A DNA stretch of 64,000 nt from Pseudomonas sp. MWU16-30317 (GCF_020515695.1 NZ_JAIWJA010000010.1:62001-126000), one strand, 5' to 3'. Numbered from the stretch's first letter, positions 52,285-60,912 are shown. Numbers and translations are program-made. The notes: generated from the sequence alone by a model not told the origin.

Positions 52285-52428
52285 CAGGAAATGCCCGGCA
52301 TACTTATCCCCTGTACCGTCCGGCCACCGGACGCTGCAGTCGACAGATCGCCCGCTCTTTGCGACCTGCAACTGTCCTGCACACTACACCCCGCCGCCCG
52401 CCGTGAGGCCGGCAGCCCTACCAGGCAG

Positions 52429-53205
52429 ATGACCGCAAGCATGCAGAACTCCCCGATCTCCTCCAGCGATGCCAGCAAAGCTTCCCTCGGTGAAGACGAA
52501 AAACGCTGGAACACTCGTGCGCTCATCGTTGACGACGACGTGCCGATTCGCGAGCTGCTGATCGACTACCTGGCCCGCTTCGGCATCCTCGGCTTCGGTG
52601 TCACCGATGGCGAGGGCATGCGCCAGGCGTTGCAGGAAGACGTTTTCGACGTCGTGGTGCTGGACCTGATGCTGCCCGGCGAAGACGGCTTGTCCCTGTG
52701 CCGCTGGCTGCGCGCCGAGTCGGACATTCCGATCCTCATGCTCACCGCGCGCTGCGAGCCGACCGACCGTATCATCGGCCTCGAACTGGGCGCCGACGAT
52801 TACATGGCCAAGCCCTTCGAGCCTCGTGAACTGGTGGCGCGCATCCAGACCATCCTGCGCCGTGTGCGTGATGATCGCAGCGACCAACGCGGTAACGTGC
52901 GTTTCGATAACTGGCGCCTGAACAGCGTGCTGCGTCAGTTGATCTCCGCCGACGGCCTGGTGGTGCCGCTGTCCAATGCCGAATTTCGCCTGCTGTGGGT
53001 ATTTCTCGAGCGACCGCGCCGGGTGTTGAGCCGCGAGCAGCTGCTGGATGCCGCCCGGGGCCGCTCGATCGAAGCCTTCGACCGCAGCATCGACCTGCTG
53101 GTCTCGCGCCTGCGGCAAAAACTCGGTGATGATCCAAAAGCGCCGCAGTTGATCAAGACCGTACGCGGCGAAGGCTACCTGTTCGATGCGAGAGAAATTG
53201 GCTGA
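52429..53205 (+). CDS. OmpR-family response regulator
   Basis: A 258-residue regulator with a 25-residue Ser/Asp-rich N-terminal extension, then a receiver domain (VDDDVPIRELLIDYLA, phospho-Asp in VVLDLMLPGEDG, Lys in YMAKPFEPRE) and a winged-helix domain (LSNAEFRLLWVFLERPRRVL, ending KTVRGEGYLF). Two ATG codons twelve bases apart are possible starts (52429 or 52441); the first is chosen for the AGGCAG near it. Its stop overlaps the following kinase start by one base, so they form a pair. The signal is unknown. Confidence 0.9.
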   Translation: MTASMQNSPISSSDASKASLGEDEKRWNTRALIVDDDVPIRELLIDYLARFGILGFGVTDGEGMRQALQEDVFDVVVLDLMLPGEDGLSLCRWLRAESDIPILMLTARCEPTDRIIGLELGADDYMAKPFEPRELVARIQTILRRVRDDRSDQRGNVRFDNWRLNSVLRQLISADGLVVPLSNAEFRLLWVFLERPRRVLSREQLLDAARGRSIEAFDRSIDLLVSRLRQKLGDDPKAPQLIKTVRGEGYLFDAREIG

Positions 53206-54305
53206 TGCGAGGCGATACGCTGTTCGCCAGGCTGTTCGGCGTCTCGCTCGGGGCGATCATCATCGCCCATTTGCTGGCATTTCTTTGGTTCCAGGCGTAT
53301 GGCGGCCCACCACCGCCACCCCCGCCGCCGCACATGCAACCGAACGAGTCGTTTGTCGACAGCGCCAATGCCACAGCCGATGAAAAAATCGAGGCGTTCG
53401 AGCGTAACGAACATCTGCGCCCGCGTCCGCGGCCTTGGTGGGGCGGGCCGCTGGTGCCGTTCATATTCCAGTTCATCATTTTGATCATCGCCGCCTGGTA
53501 CGGTGCCAAGTTGCTGGCACGCCCCATCCAGCGCTTCAGCGAAGCCGCCGAACGCCTGAGCGAAAACCTCGACGCCCCGGCGCTGGAAGAAACCGGCCCC
53601 CGCGAAGCGCGCCGCGCCGCCAGCACCTTCAACGTGATGCAACGGCGTATTCGCGAACAGGTGCAGCAGCGATCACGCATGCTGGGCGCGGTGTCCCACG
53701 ACCTGCGCACGCCGCTGTCACGGCTCAAGCTGCGCCTGGAGCAGATCGACAACGAGAAACTTCAGGGCCAGATGCGTCAGGATCTGGACGACATGATCGG
53801 CATGCTCGACTCGACCCTCACCTACCTGCACGAACAGCGCACCAGCGAGGCCCTGCAGCGCTACGACCTGCAGGCGCTGGTGGAATCGCTCTGCGAGAAC
53901 GCTGAAGACAACGGCGCCCTGGTCGAGGCCCGCGGCCAGTGTGCGCCACTGCAGACGCAACCCATGGCGCTGCGTTCGTGCCTGAGCAATCTGTTGGATA
54001 ACGCCCTGCGCTACGCCGGTGCGACCCAGATCGAGATCACCGATGGCGCCACCCAGGTGGTGGTGCGGGTGATCGATCACGGCCCCGGTATCAGCGCCGA
54101 CAAGCGCGAAGCGGTGTTCGAGCCGTTCTTCCGCCTTGAAGGCTCGCGCAATCGCAATTCCGGCGGCGTGGGCCTGGGCATGACCATCGCCAAGGAAGCC
54201 GCTCATCGCCTGGGCGGCAGCCTGAGCCTGGAGGAAACACCCGGCGGAGGCCTCACGGCCGTGGTTCGCCTGCCTCGCGGCGAGCATGCGGTGCTCAGGA
54301 CCTAG
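53205..54305 (+). CDS. Sensor histidine kinase with a proline-rich periplasmic loop
   Basis: A 366-residue EnvZ-like kinase. Transmembrane helices lie near residues 11-31 and about 83-103. Between them is a short periplasmic loop of about 50 residues that starts with eight prolines (35-42), contains HMQPNE and ends in PRPRPWWG. A HAMP segment follows, then HisKA with His165 in AVSHDLRTPLSRLK and HATPase with NLLDNALRYA, DHGPGIS and GGVGLGMTIAKEA. All catalytic boxes are intact. It is coupled to the response regulator by a one-base overlap. The loop is unusually short and may sense a metal or a binding partner. Confidence 0.92.
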   Translation: MRGDTLFARLFGVSLGAIIIAHLLAFLWFQAYGGPPPPPPPPHMQPNESFVDSANATADEKIEAFERNEHLRPRPRPWWGGPLVPFIFQFIILIIAAWYGAKLLARPIQRFSEAAERLSENLDAPALEETGPREARRAASTFNVMQRRIREQVQQRSRMLGAVSHDLRTPLSRLKLRLEQIDNEKLQGQMRQDLDDMIGMLDSTLTYLHEQRTSEALQRYDLQALVESLCENAEDNGALVEARGQCAPLQTQPMALRSCLSNLLDNALRYAGATQIEITDGATQVVVRVIDHGPGISADKREAVFEPFFRLEGSRNRNSGGVGLGMTIAKEAAHRLGGSLSLEETPGGGLTAVVRLPRGEHAVLRT

Positions 54306-54403
54306 CGGCGCCGATACAATCGCCACACACGCTGGACATACTTTGTTGCAATTCTCCATGAGCCGGTGGACCGTCACCGGCCCAACACAGGGGAGCATGC
54401 CCA

Positions 54404-55180
54404 ATGATCAGTGGCATCAGCAGTTCTTCGAGCTATTACAGCTCACTCAGCAGCACGAATAGCACAACCAGCACCACCAGCGCAGCCGCCGCAAAGAAAT
54501 TCCAGGAGCAGCTGTTTGCCAGCCTGGACACCGACGGCGACGGCTCGGTCAGCAGCACCGAGCTGAGCACTGCGCTGTCCAGCAGCGAAAGCAGCGGCGA
54601 CAAGGGCCTGAGCGGTATTCTGGTGAGTTTGAGCCAGAACTTCAGCAAGCTCGACGGCGACTCCAGCAGCGGCTTGAGCCTGGACGAGTTGGAGGCCGGC
54701 ACCCAGCCACCGACTGACGGCCCTGGCGACAGCCAGATGGTCGACGACCTGCTCGCCTCTCTGGACAGCGATGGCGACGGCTCGGTCAGCAGCGACGAGT
54801 TGAGCACTGCCCTGAGCAGCGCTGGCAGCAGCACCGACAGCAGCCAGGTGTTTTCGGCGCTGGATACCAACAAGGACGGCACGATCAGCGCCGACGAGTT
54901 GGCCGCTGCCATGACTCCTCCACCACCGCCACCTGCCCAGAACGCCAGCTCCACGTCCAGCGACGCCTTGTTCAGCGCCCTCGACAGCGACGGCAACGGC
55001 AGCATCTCGGCCTCCGAGTTGAGCAGCGCGATGAGCAGCGACAGTTCCAGCAGCTCTGACACCAGCAGCAGCCAGAGCGAAACGTCTGCAGCGCTTAGCA
55101 AACTCATCGCCAGCATCAATCGCGAGTATCAGCTGGATAACAGCCAGACTGTGGGCAGCCAGTTGAGCGCTTCTGCGTAA
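54404..55180 (+). CDS. Ser-rich EF-hand protein (XopAW-like calcium-binding family)
   Basis: A 258-residue acidic, Ser/Thr-rich protein. EF-hand loops are visible at residues 42-53 (DTDGDGSVSSTE), 121-132 (DSDGDGSVSSDE), 154-165 (DTNKDGTISADE) and 194-205 (DSDGNGSISASE), with a degenerate fifth at 84-95 where the invariant glycine is displaced. Loops one and three are almost identical. No Sec signal is present; the N-terminus is SSSSSYYSSLSS-like. The closest named family I recall is XopAW-type EF-hand proteins annotated as possible secreted effectors, also found in strains without type III secretion. It follows the two-component pair by 98 bp, and a regulatory link is only inferred. Confidence 0.85.
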   Translation: MISGISSSSSYYSSLSSTNSTTSTTSAAAAKKFQEQLFASLDTDGDGSVSSTELSTALSSSESSGDKGLSGILVSLSQNFSKLDGDSSSGLSLDELEAGTQPPTDGPGDSQMVDDLLASLDSDGDGSVSSDELSTALSSAGSSTDSSQVFSALDTNKDGTISADELAAAMTPPPPPPAQNASSTSSDALFSALDSDGNGSISASELSSAMSSDSSSSSDTSSSQSETSAALSKLIASINREYQLDNSQTVGSQLSASA

Positions 55181-55195
55181 AGCTTGCGATTACTC

Positions 55196-55292
55196 CCCTG
55201 TGGGAGCGGACTCTGCCCGCGAAGACGCCATAACTGACGCACTGCGTATTCAGGAACGGCCCTTTCGCGGGCAGCGCTCGATCTCATAGGGG
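55196..55292. repeat. REPIN-like inverted repeat after the EF-hand gene
   Basis: cccctgtgggagcggactct with tgcccgcgaag at 55196-55224 is a Pseudomonas REP core, and its imperfect inverted partner ctttcgcgggcagcgctcga lies at 55262-55281. It sits between convergent genes and may end both transcripts. Confidence 0.7.
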
Positions 55293-55303
55293 TTCAGCGT
55301 GGA

Positions 55304-56344
55304 TCAAACCGCCTTGTTCGTACGGGTCCAGTCCATCAGCAGGCTGTAAGCCACCGCCAGCAGTGTCGGACCGATGAACAGGCCGATAAAGCCGAACGCC
55401 AGCAACCCGCCGAATACCCCCAGCAGCACGATCACCAACGGAAGATCACCGCCTCGGCTGATCAGATAAGGCTTGAGCACGTTATCGACGCCACTGATGA
55501 CGAACGTCCCGTAGACCCCGAGAAAGATCGCCATGCCGTAGTCACCCTTCCACGCCAGCCATAGCGTCGCGGGTACCCACGCCAACGGCGGCCCCATGGG
55601 GATCAGGCTGAGCATGAAGGTGACGATCCCCAACACCAATGCGCCCGGCACACCGGCAATCAGAAAGCCGATCAACGCCAGCAGCGCCTGCGCAGCCGCC
55701 GTACCGATCACACCATTGACCACCCGCTGAACCGTCCCGGCCACCAACTCGAGGTAGTAACCGGCGCGCTCGCCAATCAGGCGTTCCAGCAAGCGCAGCA
55801 CAAAGGCCTCGACTCGCGGCCCGTCACGGTAGAAGAAGAACACGAACACCAGGCTCAGGGTCAATTCGAGCAAGCCGCCACCCACTTGCGCACTGCGCGC
55901 CAGCAACCAATTGCCGACCTGACCGAAGTACGGCTTGGCGCTTTGCAGCAAGGCCGCGCCCTGGTGGTCGAGGCTTTCCCAGGTTTGTAGCAAGCGCGGG
56001 CCTACCAGTGGCAGATTACCCAGCCATTGCGGCGCCGCCGGCAGACCATCGACCTGAACGTCACGAATAAAAGCCGTGGCATCGCGTACATGGTCGACCA
56101 GGTTGAACCCCAGCCACACCAGCGGCAGGATCACCAGCAGCATCCAGCCGCACGTCAGAATCGCTGCCGCCAACGTTTCCCGCCCACCCAGCCAGCGGGT
56201 CAGCAGGCGCATCAACGGCCAGCTGGCATAGGCGAGGATCGCTCCCCACAACAGTGCCGAAGCGAACGGCATCATCACCCATAGGCATGCCCCTAGCAGC
56301 GCGAGCAGCAGAATCTGGACCAATAGACGGTCGGTATTGAGCAT
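55304..56344 (-). CDS. AI-2E family (PerM/YdiK-like) membrane transporter
   Basis: A 346-residue inner-membrane protein with about seven or eight transmembrane helices. It shows LPLVWLGFNLVDHVRDA, the long cytoplasmic or periplasmic loop around residues 60-150, VQRVVNGVIGTAAAQALLALIG, LVLGIVTFMLSLIPMGPPLAW and the C-terminal VLLGVFGGLLAFGFIGLFIGP. This matches the AI-2E/UPF0118 family; known members export diverse small molecules or exchange ions, so the substrate cannot be named. The second ATG (MLNTDRLL) is preferred; one four codons upstream is possible. Confidence 0.88.
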   Translation of the reverse strand: MLNTDRLLVQILLLALLGACLWVMMPFASALLWGAILAYASWPLMRLLTRWLGGRETLAAAILTCGWMLLVILPLVWLGFNLVDHVRDATAFIRDVQVDGLPAAPQWLGNLPLVGPRLLQTWESLDHQGAALLQSAKPYFGQVGNWLLARSAQVGGGLLELTLSLVFVFFFYRDGPRVEAFVLRLLERLIGERAGYYLELVAGTVQRVVNGVIGTAAAQALLALIGFLIAGVPGALVLGIVTFMLSLIPMGPPLAWVPATLWLAWKGDYGMAIFLGVYGTFVISGVDNVLKPYLISRGGDLPLVIVLLGVFGGLLAFGFIGLFIGPTLLAVAYSLLMDWTRTNKAV

Positions 56345-56389
56345 TGCGGGTTCCATCCAGGAAAAAGTGTTACGACTGCAGCCACAGGC

Positions 56390-57193
56390 TCAGCGAATCA
56401 GTGTGATGTGCAGCCCGGGTTGTTCCAGGGTGCCCAGTTGGAGGCGGGATTCCCGTACCCCGGCAGCGACCAGTGCCGTTTGCCAGGCCGCAGCCCCCTG
56501 CCCGGCCAATGTGACCCGCAGACTGCTGTCCAGGTTCAGGGCGCGGCTCAATAAGGTCACCCAAGGTGCGGCCGGCGCAGAGGCCAGGGCGGGGTAATCG
56601 AGCATACCGGTCGTGCGCAGCGCGTTCAGCACGGTGGCGGGGTTAGGCAAGACTTCGCCCAGCGGCGCATCGGCGGTGAACTGTTCGACGTGCATCGATA
56701 CAAGCCGGTTGGTGCGGGTGACGGAATAGACTGCCAGCAGGGTATCGGCATCGGGTGAAGCCAGACGCAGGAGGAAAAATCTTTGCTGATCGTCGGCACC
56801 GAGCAGCTTGGCGTTGCTGAAGATCTCGTTGGCCCACAGGCTGCTTTCACCGCATTCTCGCGCCTCGCACAAGAACAGCAACTGGGTGCCCGGGGTCTGC
56901 AAGCTTTGCCGAGCGGCGGCAAACGCCTCCTTGGCATTGCGCTCGGGGGGCAGTTCATAGGTCACCGAACTTACCTGGCCGCGGGCGTTGATCTGCGACT
57001 CCATGCGCAGCTGCCCGCTGATCTTGCGTAATGCGCCCAAGGGGTAGATACGTTCCTGCTCGGTCACTGGGCGTTCATCGATGGGCGTGGCATCGACCTC
57101 GTGTACCCGAGCGCCAACGTCGACGGCCCAGGCAGCTGGCACGGCCAGCGATGAAAGCAACAGCGCAAGGCTGGCCAGGTGAGGCTTTATCAT
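56390..57193 (-). CDS. DUF4892-domain periplasmic protein
   Basis: A 267-residue precursor with a signal peptide (MIKPHLASLALLLSSLAVPAAWA). The mature part begins VDVGARVHEVDATPIDERPV and includes LCEARECGESSLWANEIFSN with a cysteine pair; the C-terminal part looks OmpA-like in fold (LVAAGVRESRLQLGTLEQ). DUF4892 proteins occur in Pseudomonas next to transporters but their role is unknown. GGAG lies six bases before the ATG. Confidence 0.82.
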   Translation of the reverse strand: MIKPHLASLALLLSSLAVPAAWAVDVGARVHEVDATPIDERPVTEQERIYPLGALRKISGQLRMESQINARGQVSSVTYELPPERNAKEAFAAARQSLQTPGTQLLFLCEARECGESSLWANEIFSNAKLLGADDQQRFFLLRLASPDADTLLAVYSVTRTNRLVSMHVEQFTADAPLGEVLPNPATVLNALRTTGMLDYPALASAPAAPWVTLLSRALNLDSSLRVTLAGQGAAAWQTALVAAGVRESRLQLGTLEQPGLHITLIR

Positions 57194-57242
57194 GGTTGTC
57201 TCCATTTCAACCCGCCAAGCCTCGGCAGTTCACTGGTGCAAG

Positions 57243-58094
57243 TCAAGGAACGGCGAAGAATCTATTGATACAGTCTGCGACAAGATCGGCGCCGGCCTCA
57301 TCATTGAGGTGCAAGTGGTGGCCGCCTGGCAGGAATACCGGGGCCCACGGCAGGCGCCCGAGCAGCTCGGTCTCCTGTGCCAAGCGCCCGTCCTGGGCGA
57401 TGATCAACTGGGCCGGGCACTCGATGGCACGGGCGAATGCCAATGCCTGCTCCTCACTCAGGCGCACCGGCGAACTGAGCATCAGGCGCGAATCGCTACG
57501 CCAGGTGAAGCCGCCCGGCACTGGCATCAGGCTGCGCTCGCCCAGTAGTTCGGAGGCCTCTCGCGATACCGCGACGTGGCCTTTCATCCGCGCTTCGATG
57601 GCCCGCTCCAGCGTCGGATGTACAGTCTTGCGCTTGCGTCCGAGCGCCAACTGCTCGCGCAGTGCCAGGCCCATGCGCGCCACCGGATCATGGGGCAGCG
57701 GATTGGGCGGCACGATACCGTCGATCAGCACCACCCGCTCGATGCGCTCCGGCACGGCGCCAGCGACGAGTGTCGCAACGATCGCGCCGAGTGAATGCCC
57801 GAGCAAGGCAAAGCGCTCCCAGCCCAGTTGTTCGGCAGCCTGCAGCACGTCGTGGGCATAATCCCAGAGGGCATAGCTGGCACCCGCCGGACGATGATCG
57901 GAAAACCCGTGCCCGGCCATGTCCAGCGCCACGATGCGCAGCCCGTGCAGGCGTGGTGCCAGGCGCGCGAAACTGTTGGCGTTGTCGAGCCAGCCATGCA
58001 GGGCCAGCACCGGCTGGCCGTCTTCGGGCCCGAACGCATGAGCGGCCAATTCGATATGCGGCAAGGTCAATCTCAACTCTTGCACGGCCTTCAT
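57243..58094 (-). CDS. Alpha/beta hydrolase (second of an overlapping pair)
   Basis: A 283-residue hydrolase-fold protein. HGWLDNANSFARLAPRL, the nucleophile elbow GHSLGA near residue 102, and a late PGGHHLHLND carrying the probable catalytic histidine are visible. The start ATG overlaps the stop of the upstream hydrolase gene by four bases, with AGGAG eight bases before it. The substrate is unknown; the family includes epoxide hydrolases and esterases. Confidence 0.87.
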   Translation of the reverse strand: MKAVQELRLTLPHIELAAHAFGPEDGQPVLALHGWLDNANSFARLAPRLHGLRIVALDMAGHGFSDHRPAGASYALWDYAHDVLQAAEQLGWERFALLGHSLGAIVATLVAGAVPERIERVVLIDGIVPPNPLPHDPVARMGLALREQLALGRKRKTVHPTLERAIEARMKGHVAVSREASELLGERSLMPVPGGFTWRSDSRLMLSSPVRLSEEQALAFARAIECPAQLIIAQDGRLAQETELLGRLPWAPVFLPGGHHLHLNDEAGADLVADCINRFFAVP

Positions 58095-58909
58095 AGACAA
58101 GACTCCTGATGACGGATTGACGCTGACGCCTGCCAGCGGGTAATAACCTCACGGATCAGCTCGGCCGTTTGCAGCGGCCGCTCAAGGGGAAACATGTGCC
58201 CACCGGGTACGCCATGAAACTCCCCTTGGGCCAGTCGCTGAGCCGCTCGCGCATGATGACGCAGCACCACCTGGCTTTGCACCCCGCCCACCAATGCCAG
58301 CGGCACTTGCAACTGCTGCAGGCGCACGGGGTGCAGATGAGGGACGCTGCGATAGATGCTGATTTCCGTGGCTGGATCGAAGCGTAGCCGCAACCCCTGC
58401 CCCTCGACTCGCAAACCGTGCTGCAGATAGGCCTCAAGGCATTGCGCATCGAAATGGCGAAACAGCGCCTTGCCCGCGAAATACTCACGGGCGCAAGCCA
58501 GGTCGGCGAACTCCTCGCGCCGTCCCAAGGTGCGCCCGGCAGGCGTCAAACGGTCGATCAGACCCAAGCGCTTGGCGGCGCGAATCACCCATTGGTCGCG
58601 CGTGGTGAGCAGCGGCGAATCGAGCATGATCACGCCCCGATACAGGTCTGGGCGCCGCAGCGCGGCATGGAGTTGCAGCACTCCGCCCAGAGAATGTCCC
58701 ACGCCCCAGATGGGCTCGGGCTGGGCCTCGAGGTGCAGGATCAACTCGTCTACCAGGCTGGTCCAGTTGTCGTCCACCGGAAAGCGCGGATCGTGGGCGT
58801 GCATGGGAAGGTGGACAACCGTGAATTGCGCTGACAGAGCAGCAAACAGCTTGCCGTAGGTCGCAGAGGGGAAACCATTGGCGTGGGCGAAGAACAGGAG
58901 CTGCGGCAT
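58091..58909 (-). CDS. Alpha/beta hydrolase (first of an overlapping pair)
   Basis: A 272-residue hydrolase-fold protein beginning MPQLLFFAHANGFPSATYGK, where AHANGFPS replaces the usual HG oxyanion strand. The serine elbow is GHSLGGVLQLH near residue 95 and the putative catalytic histidine is in VPGGHMFPLERP. It shares about half its motifs with the following hydrolase, and the pair probably arose by old duplication or recruitment. Their four-base overlap suggests coupled translation and possibly sequential reactions, which is inference. Confidence 0.87.
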   Translation of the reverse strand: MPQLLFFAHANGFPSATYGKLFAALSAQFTVVHLPMHAHDPRFPVDDNWTSLVDELILHLEAQPEPIWGVGHSLGGVLQLHAALRRPDLYRGVIMLDSPLLTTRDQWVIRAAKRLGLIDRLTPAGRTLGRREEFADLACAREYFAGKALFRHFDAQCLEAYLQHGLRVEGQGLRLRFDPATEISIYRSVPHLHPVRLQQLQVPLALVGGVQSQVVLRHHARAAQRLAQGEFHGVPGGHMFPLERPLQTAELIREVITRWQASASIRHQESCL

Positions 58910-59076
58910 ACGATCAATCGTCCGGAACAAAAACTTCAAAGGCAGGAGCGCACGCATGGATTGTCCGCAGCAAGTCGCAGATGGGCAATGCCCGGAAACG
59001 CCATCGCCAACGGCGTTCCGGTCAGTCGCCAAGGCGCGCGGCTACGCCAGTTCGGGCACAGCGGCTGCGGCGAGGG

Positions 59077-59520
59077 TCAAGCGTGCCGCAGGCTCTTGAG
59101 CGTCATCAACCCGGCCAACGGCCACTCGCCGTCCAGCTCTGCCAGGCTGGCGGTACCCATGTGATGTTCATGGTTGTCCAGCAGCCCGAGCAAGGTGCTG
59201 ACCAGGGGTTGATGGCTGACCAGCAGGATGTTTTCCAGCTTTATCGCCTCCAACTGAGTGATGACTGCACTCGGCGACTGATCAGGTGTCAGCCACGCCA
59301 CTGTCCTGATGGGTTCGCCATGACCGAGTGCGTCGCGGACCAACTTCGCCGTCTGCTGCGCCCGAACATAGGGGCTGGCATAGATAGCGTCCAGCGCCAG
59401 CCCTTGCAGATGCGCTGCGCTGCGCAGCACCTCTGCGCGCCCCGCCTCGGTCAGCTCTCGCTCGGCATCGGTCGGCGCCTGATGGTGCGCCTCACCATGG
59501 CGCAGTACCCATAGCTTCAT
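59077..59520 (-). CDS. sixA: Phosphohistidine phosphatase SixA
   Basis: SixA removes phosphate from histidine-phosphotransfer domains in phosphorelays. The 147-residue protein starts MKLWVLRHGEAHHQAP with the RHGEA catalytic motif (His8), and has SPYVRAQQTAKLV and LLVSHQPLVSTLLGLL with the second catalytic histidine. The start overlaps the DUF4389 stop by four bases. It lacks the two catalytic domains of larger phosphoglycerate mutases, consistent with SixA. Confidence 0.92.
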   Translation of the reverse strand: MKLWVLRHGEAHHQAPTDAERELTEAGRAEVLRSAAHLQGLALDAIYASPYVRAQQTAKLVRDALGHGEPIRTVAWLTPDQSPSAVITQLEAIKLENILLVSHQPLVSTLLGLLDNHEHHMGTASLAELDGEWPLAGLMTLKSLRHA

Positions 59521-59864
59521 AGCTTGGGGTCCTCGTCGCGCACCGGATGCGCGGCGGGCGGCACGCTGTGGGGAGCTTCGCCTTCCGGTGGGCGCGACGC
59601 CGGCCAGTCGCTGAACGGCCAAGGCTTTTGCTCGGTATGAAAACTGCCGAAACGGCCGATCTGCGCCAGGTACTGGCTCAGGCTGTCGCCGAAGTTCATC
59701 AGCCCGGCGTTCGGCGCGCTGTAGATCAGACGGTAGATCAGTTGTACCAACACCAGCGCGCCGAGCAGAAACTGCGCGACCTGCCAGACGAGGACGAACA
59801 CCAGCATCCAGACGATGCGCAGAATGATCGATTCATGGGTCGAGGGTGGACGGGGAGCATTCAT
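59517..59864 (-). CDS. DUF4389-domain membrane protein
   Basis: A 115-residue protein. A cytoplasmic start (MNAPRPPSTHESI) is followed by two closely spaced hydrophobic helices (ILRIVWMLVFVLVWQVAQFL and the LLGALVLVQLIYRLIY part), and a Pro-rich tail. The region LMNFGDSLSQYLAQIGRF is the DUF4389 hallmark. It is co-transcribed with sixA (four-base overlap) and starts 22 bases downstream of gpsA. Function unknown. Confidence 0.87.
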   Translation of the reverse strand: MNAPRPPSTHESIILRIVWMLVFVLVWQVAQFLLGALVLVQLIYRLIYSAPNAGLMNFGDSLSQYLAQIGRFGSFHTEQKPWPFSDWPASRPPEGEAPHSVPPAAHPVRDEDPKL

Positions 59865-59886
59865 GGCGCAGTACCTTGGCGAGCAA

Positions 59887-60912
59887 TCAATTGAAACCGC
59901 TGATCGAGATGAAATCGACATCGGTCTTGGGTTCGGCATGCATCAGCACTTCGATGACCTGCTTCAAGGTACGACCCTCGAACAGAATCGCGTGTAGCCC
60001 GGCGACCAGTGGCATATAGACCTGCGCCTCCTGCGCCTTGGCTTTCAGCACCTTGAGGGTGTTGACGCCCTCCGCTACTTCGCCCAGGCGGCTGACCGCC
60101 TCTTCCAGGCTGAGGCCTTCGCCCAAGGCAAAACCGACCTGATAGTTACGGCTCTTGGGCGACGAGCAGGTGACGATCAGGTCGCCGACGCCGGCGAGCC
60201 CGAGGAAGGTCATGGGGTTGGCGCCCTGGCTGACGGCAAAGCGGGTCATCTCCGCCAGGGCACGGGTGATCAGCATGCTCTTGGTGTTCTCGCCCATGCC
60301 TAGCGCCACGGCCATGCCGGCGATAATCGCGTACACGTTCTTGAGCGCGCCGCCGAGCTCGACGCCAAAGCGATCGGTGCTTGCATACACCCGAAACGTC
60401 GGGCCGTGCAGCGCCTGCTGGACGCTCTGGCAGAGCTGCTCGTCGGCGCTGGCGATGACGGTGGCGGTCAGGGCGTGCTCGGCCACTTCACGGGCCAGGT
60501 TCGGCCCGGAGAGCACACCGATACGCGCTCGCGGAGCGATCTCCTCGAGGATCTCGCTCATCAGTTTGAACGACTGGGCCTCGATGCCCTTGGTCAGACT
60601 GACCATCATCTTGCCCGCCAGCAGCGCCTCGTGGTCGGCCAATACCGCACGCAGGGCGCTGGACGGCAGGGCCACGAAAATCAGCGGCGCCGCTTCGAGC
60701 GTGGCCAGCAGGTCGGTGACCGGCTCCACGCCTGGATGCACCTTGATGCCCTTGAGGTAGCGTGGATTCTCCCGCTGCTCGCGCATGGCACGGGCCTGCT
60801 CGGGGTCGCGCATCCACTGCAGCACGCGATGACCATTCTCGGCCAGCAGATTGGCGGCGGCGGTCCCGAAACTGCCACCGCCTAGCACTGCCACAGGCTG
60901 TTTATCAGTCAT
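59887..60912 (-). CDS. gpsA: Glycerol-3-phosphate dehydrogenase [NAD(P)+]
   Basis: GpsA reduces dihydroxyacetone phosphate to sn-glycerol-3-phosphate, the backbone of phospholipids. The 341-residue protein has the Rossmann motif VAVLGGGSFGTAAANLLAENG near residue 7, LSGPNLAREVAEHALTATV, and the catalytic-site stretch GGALKNVYAIIAGMAVALGMGEN, with the C-terminal domain YQVGFALGEGL. The ATG giving MTDKQPVAVLG is chosen over an upstream TTG. It heads a short operon of gpsA, the DUF4389 gene and sixA. Confidence 0.96.
   Translation of the reverse strand: MTDKQPVAVLGGGSFGTAAANLLAENGHRVLQWMRDPEQARAMREQRENPRYLKGIKVHPGVEPVTDLLATLEAAPLIFVALPSSALRAVLADHEALLAGKMMVSLTKGIEAQSFKLMSEILEEIAPRARIGVLSGPNLAREVAEHALTATVIASADEQLCQSVQQALHGPTFRVYASTDRFGVELGGALKNVYAIIAGMAVALGMGENTKSMLITRALAEMTRFAVSQGANPMTFLGLAGVGDLIVTCSSPKSRNYQVGFALGEGLSLEEAVSRLGEVAEGVNTLKVLKAKAQEAQVYMPLVAGLHAILFEGRTLKQVIEVLMHAEPKTDVDFISISGFN

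Noticed and set aside
54404..55180. EF-hand gene as a confirmed type III effector
   Set aside because: No secretion apparatus, chaperone or hrp-box-like promoter is visible in this window; only family resemblance supports it.
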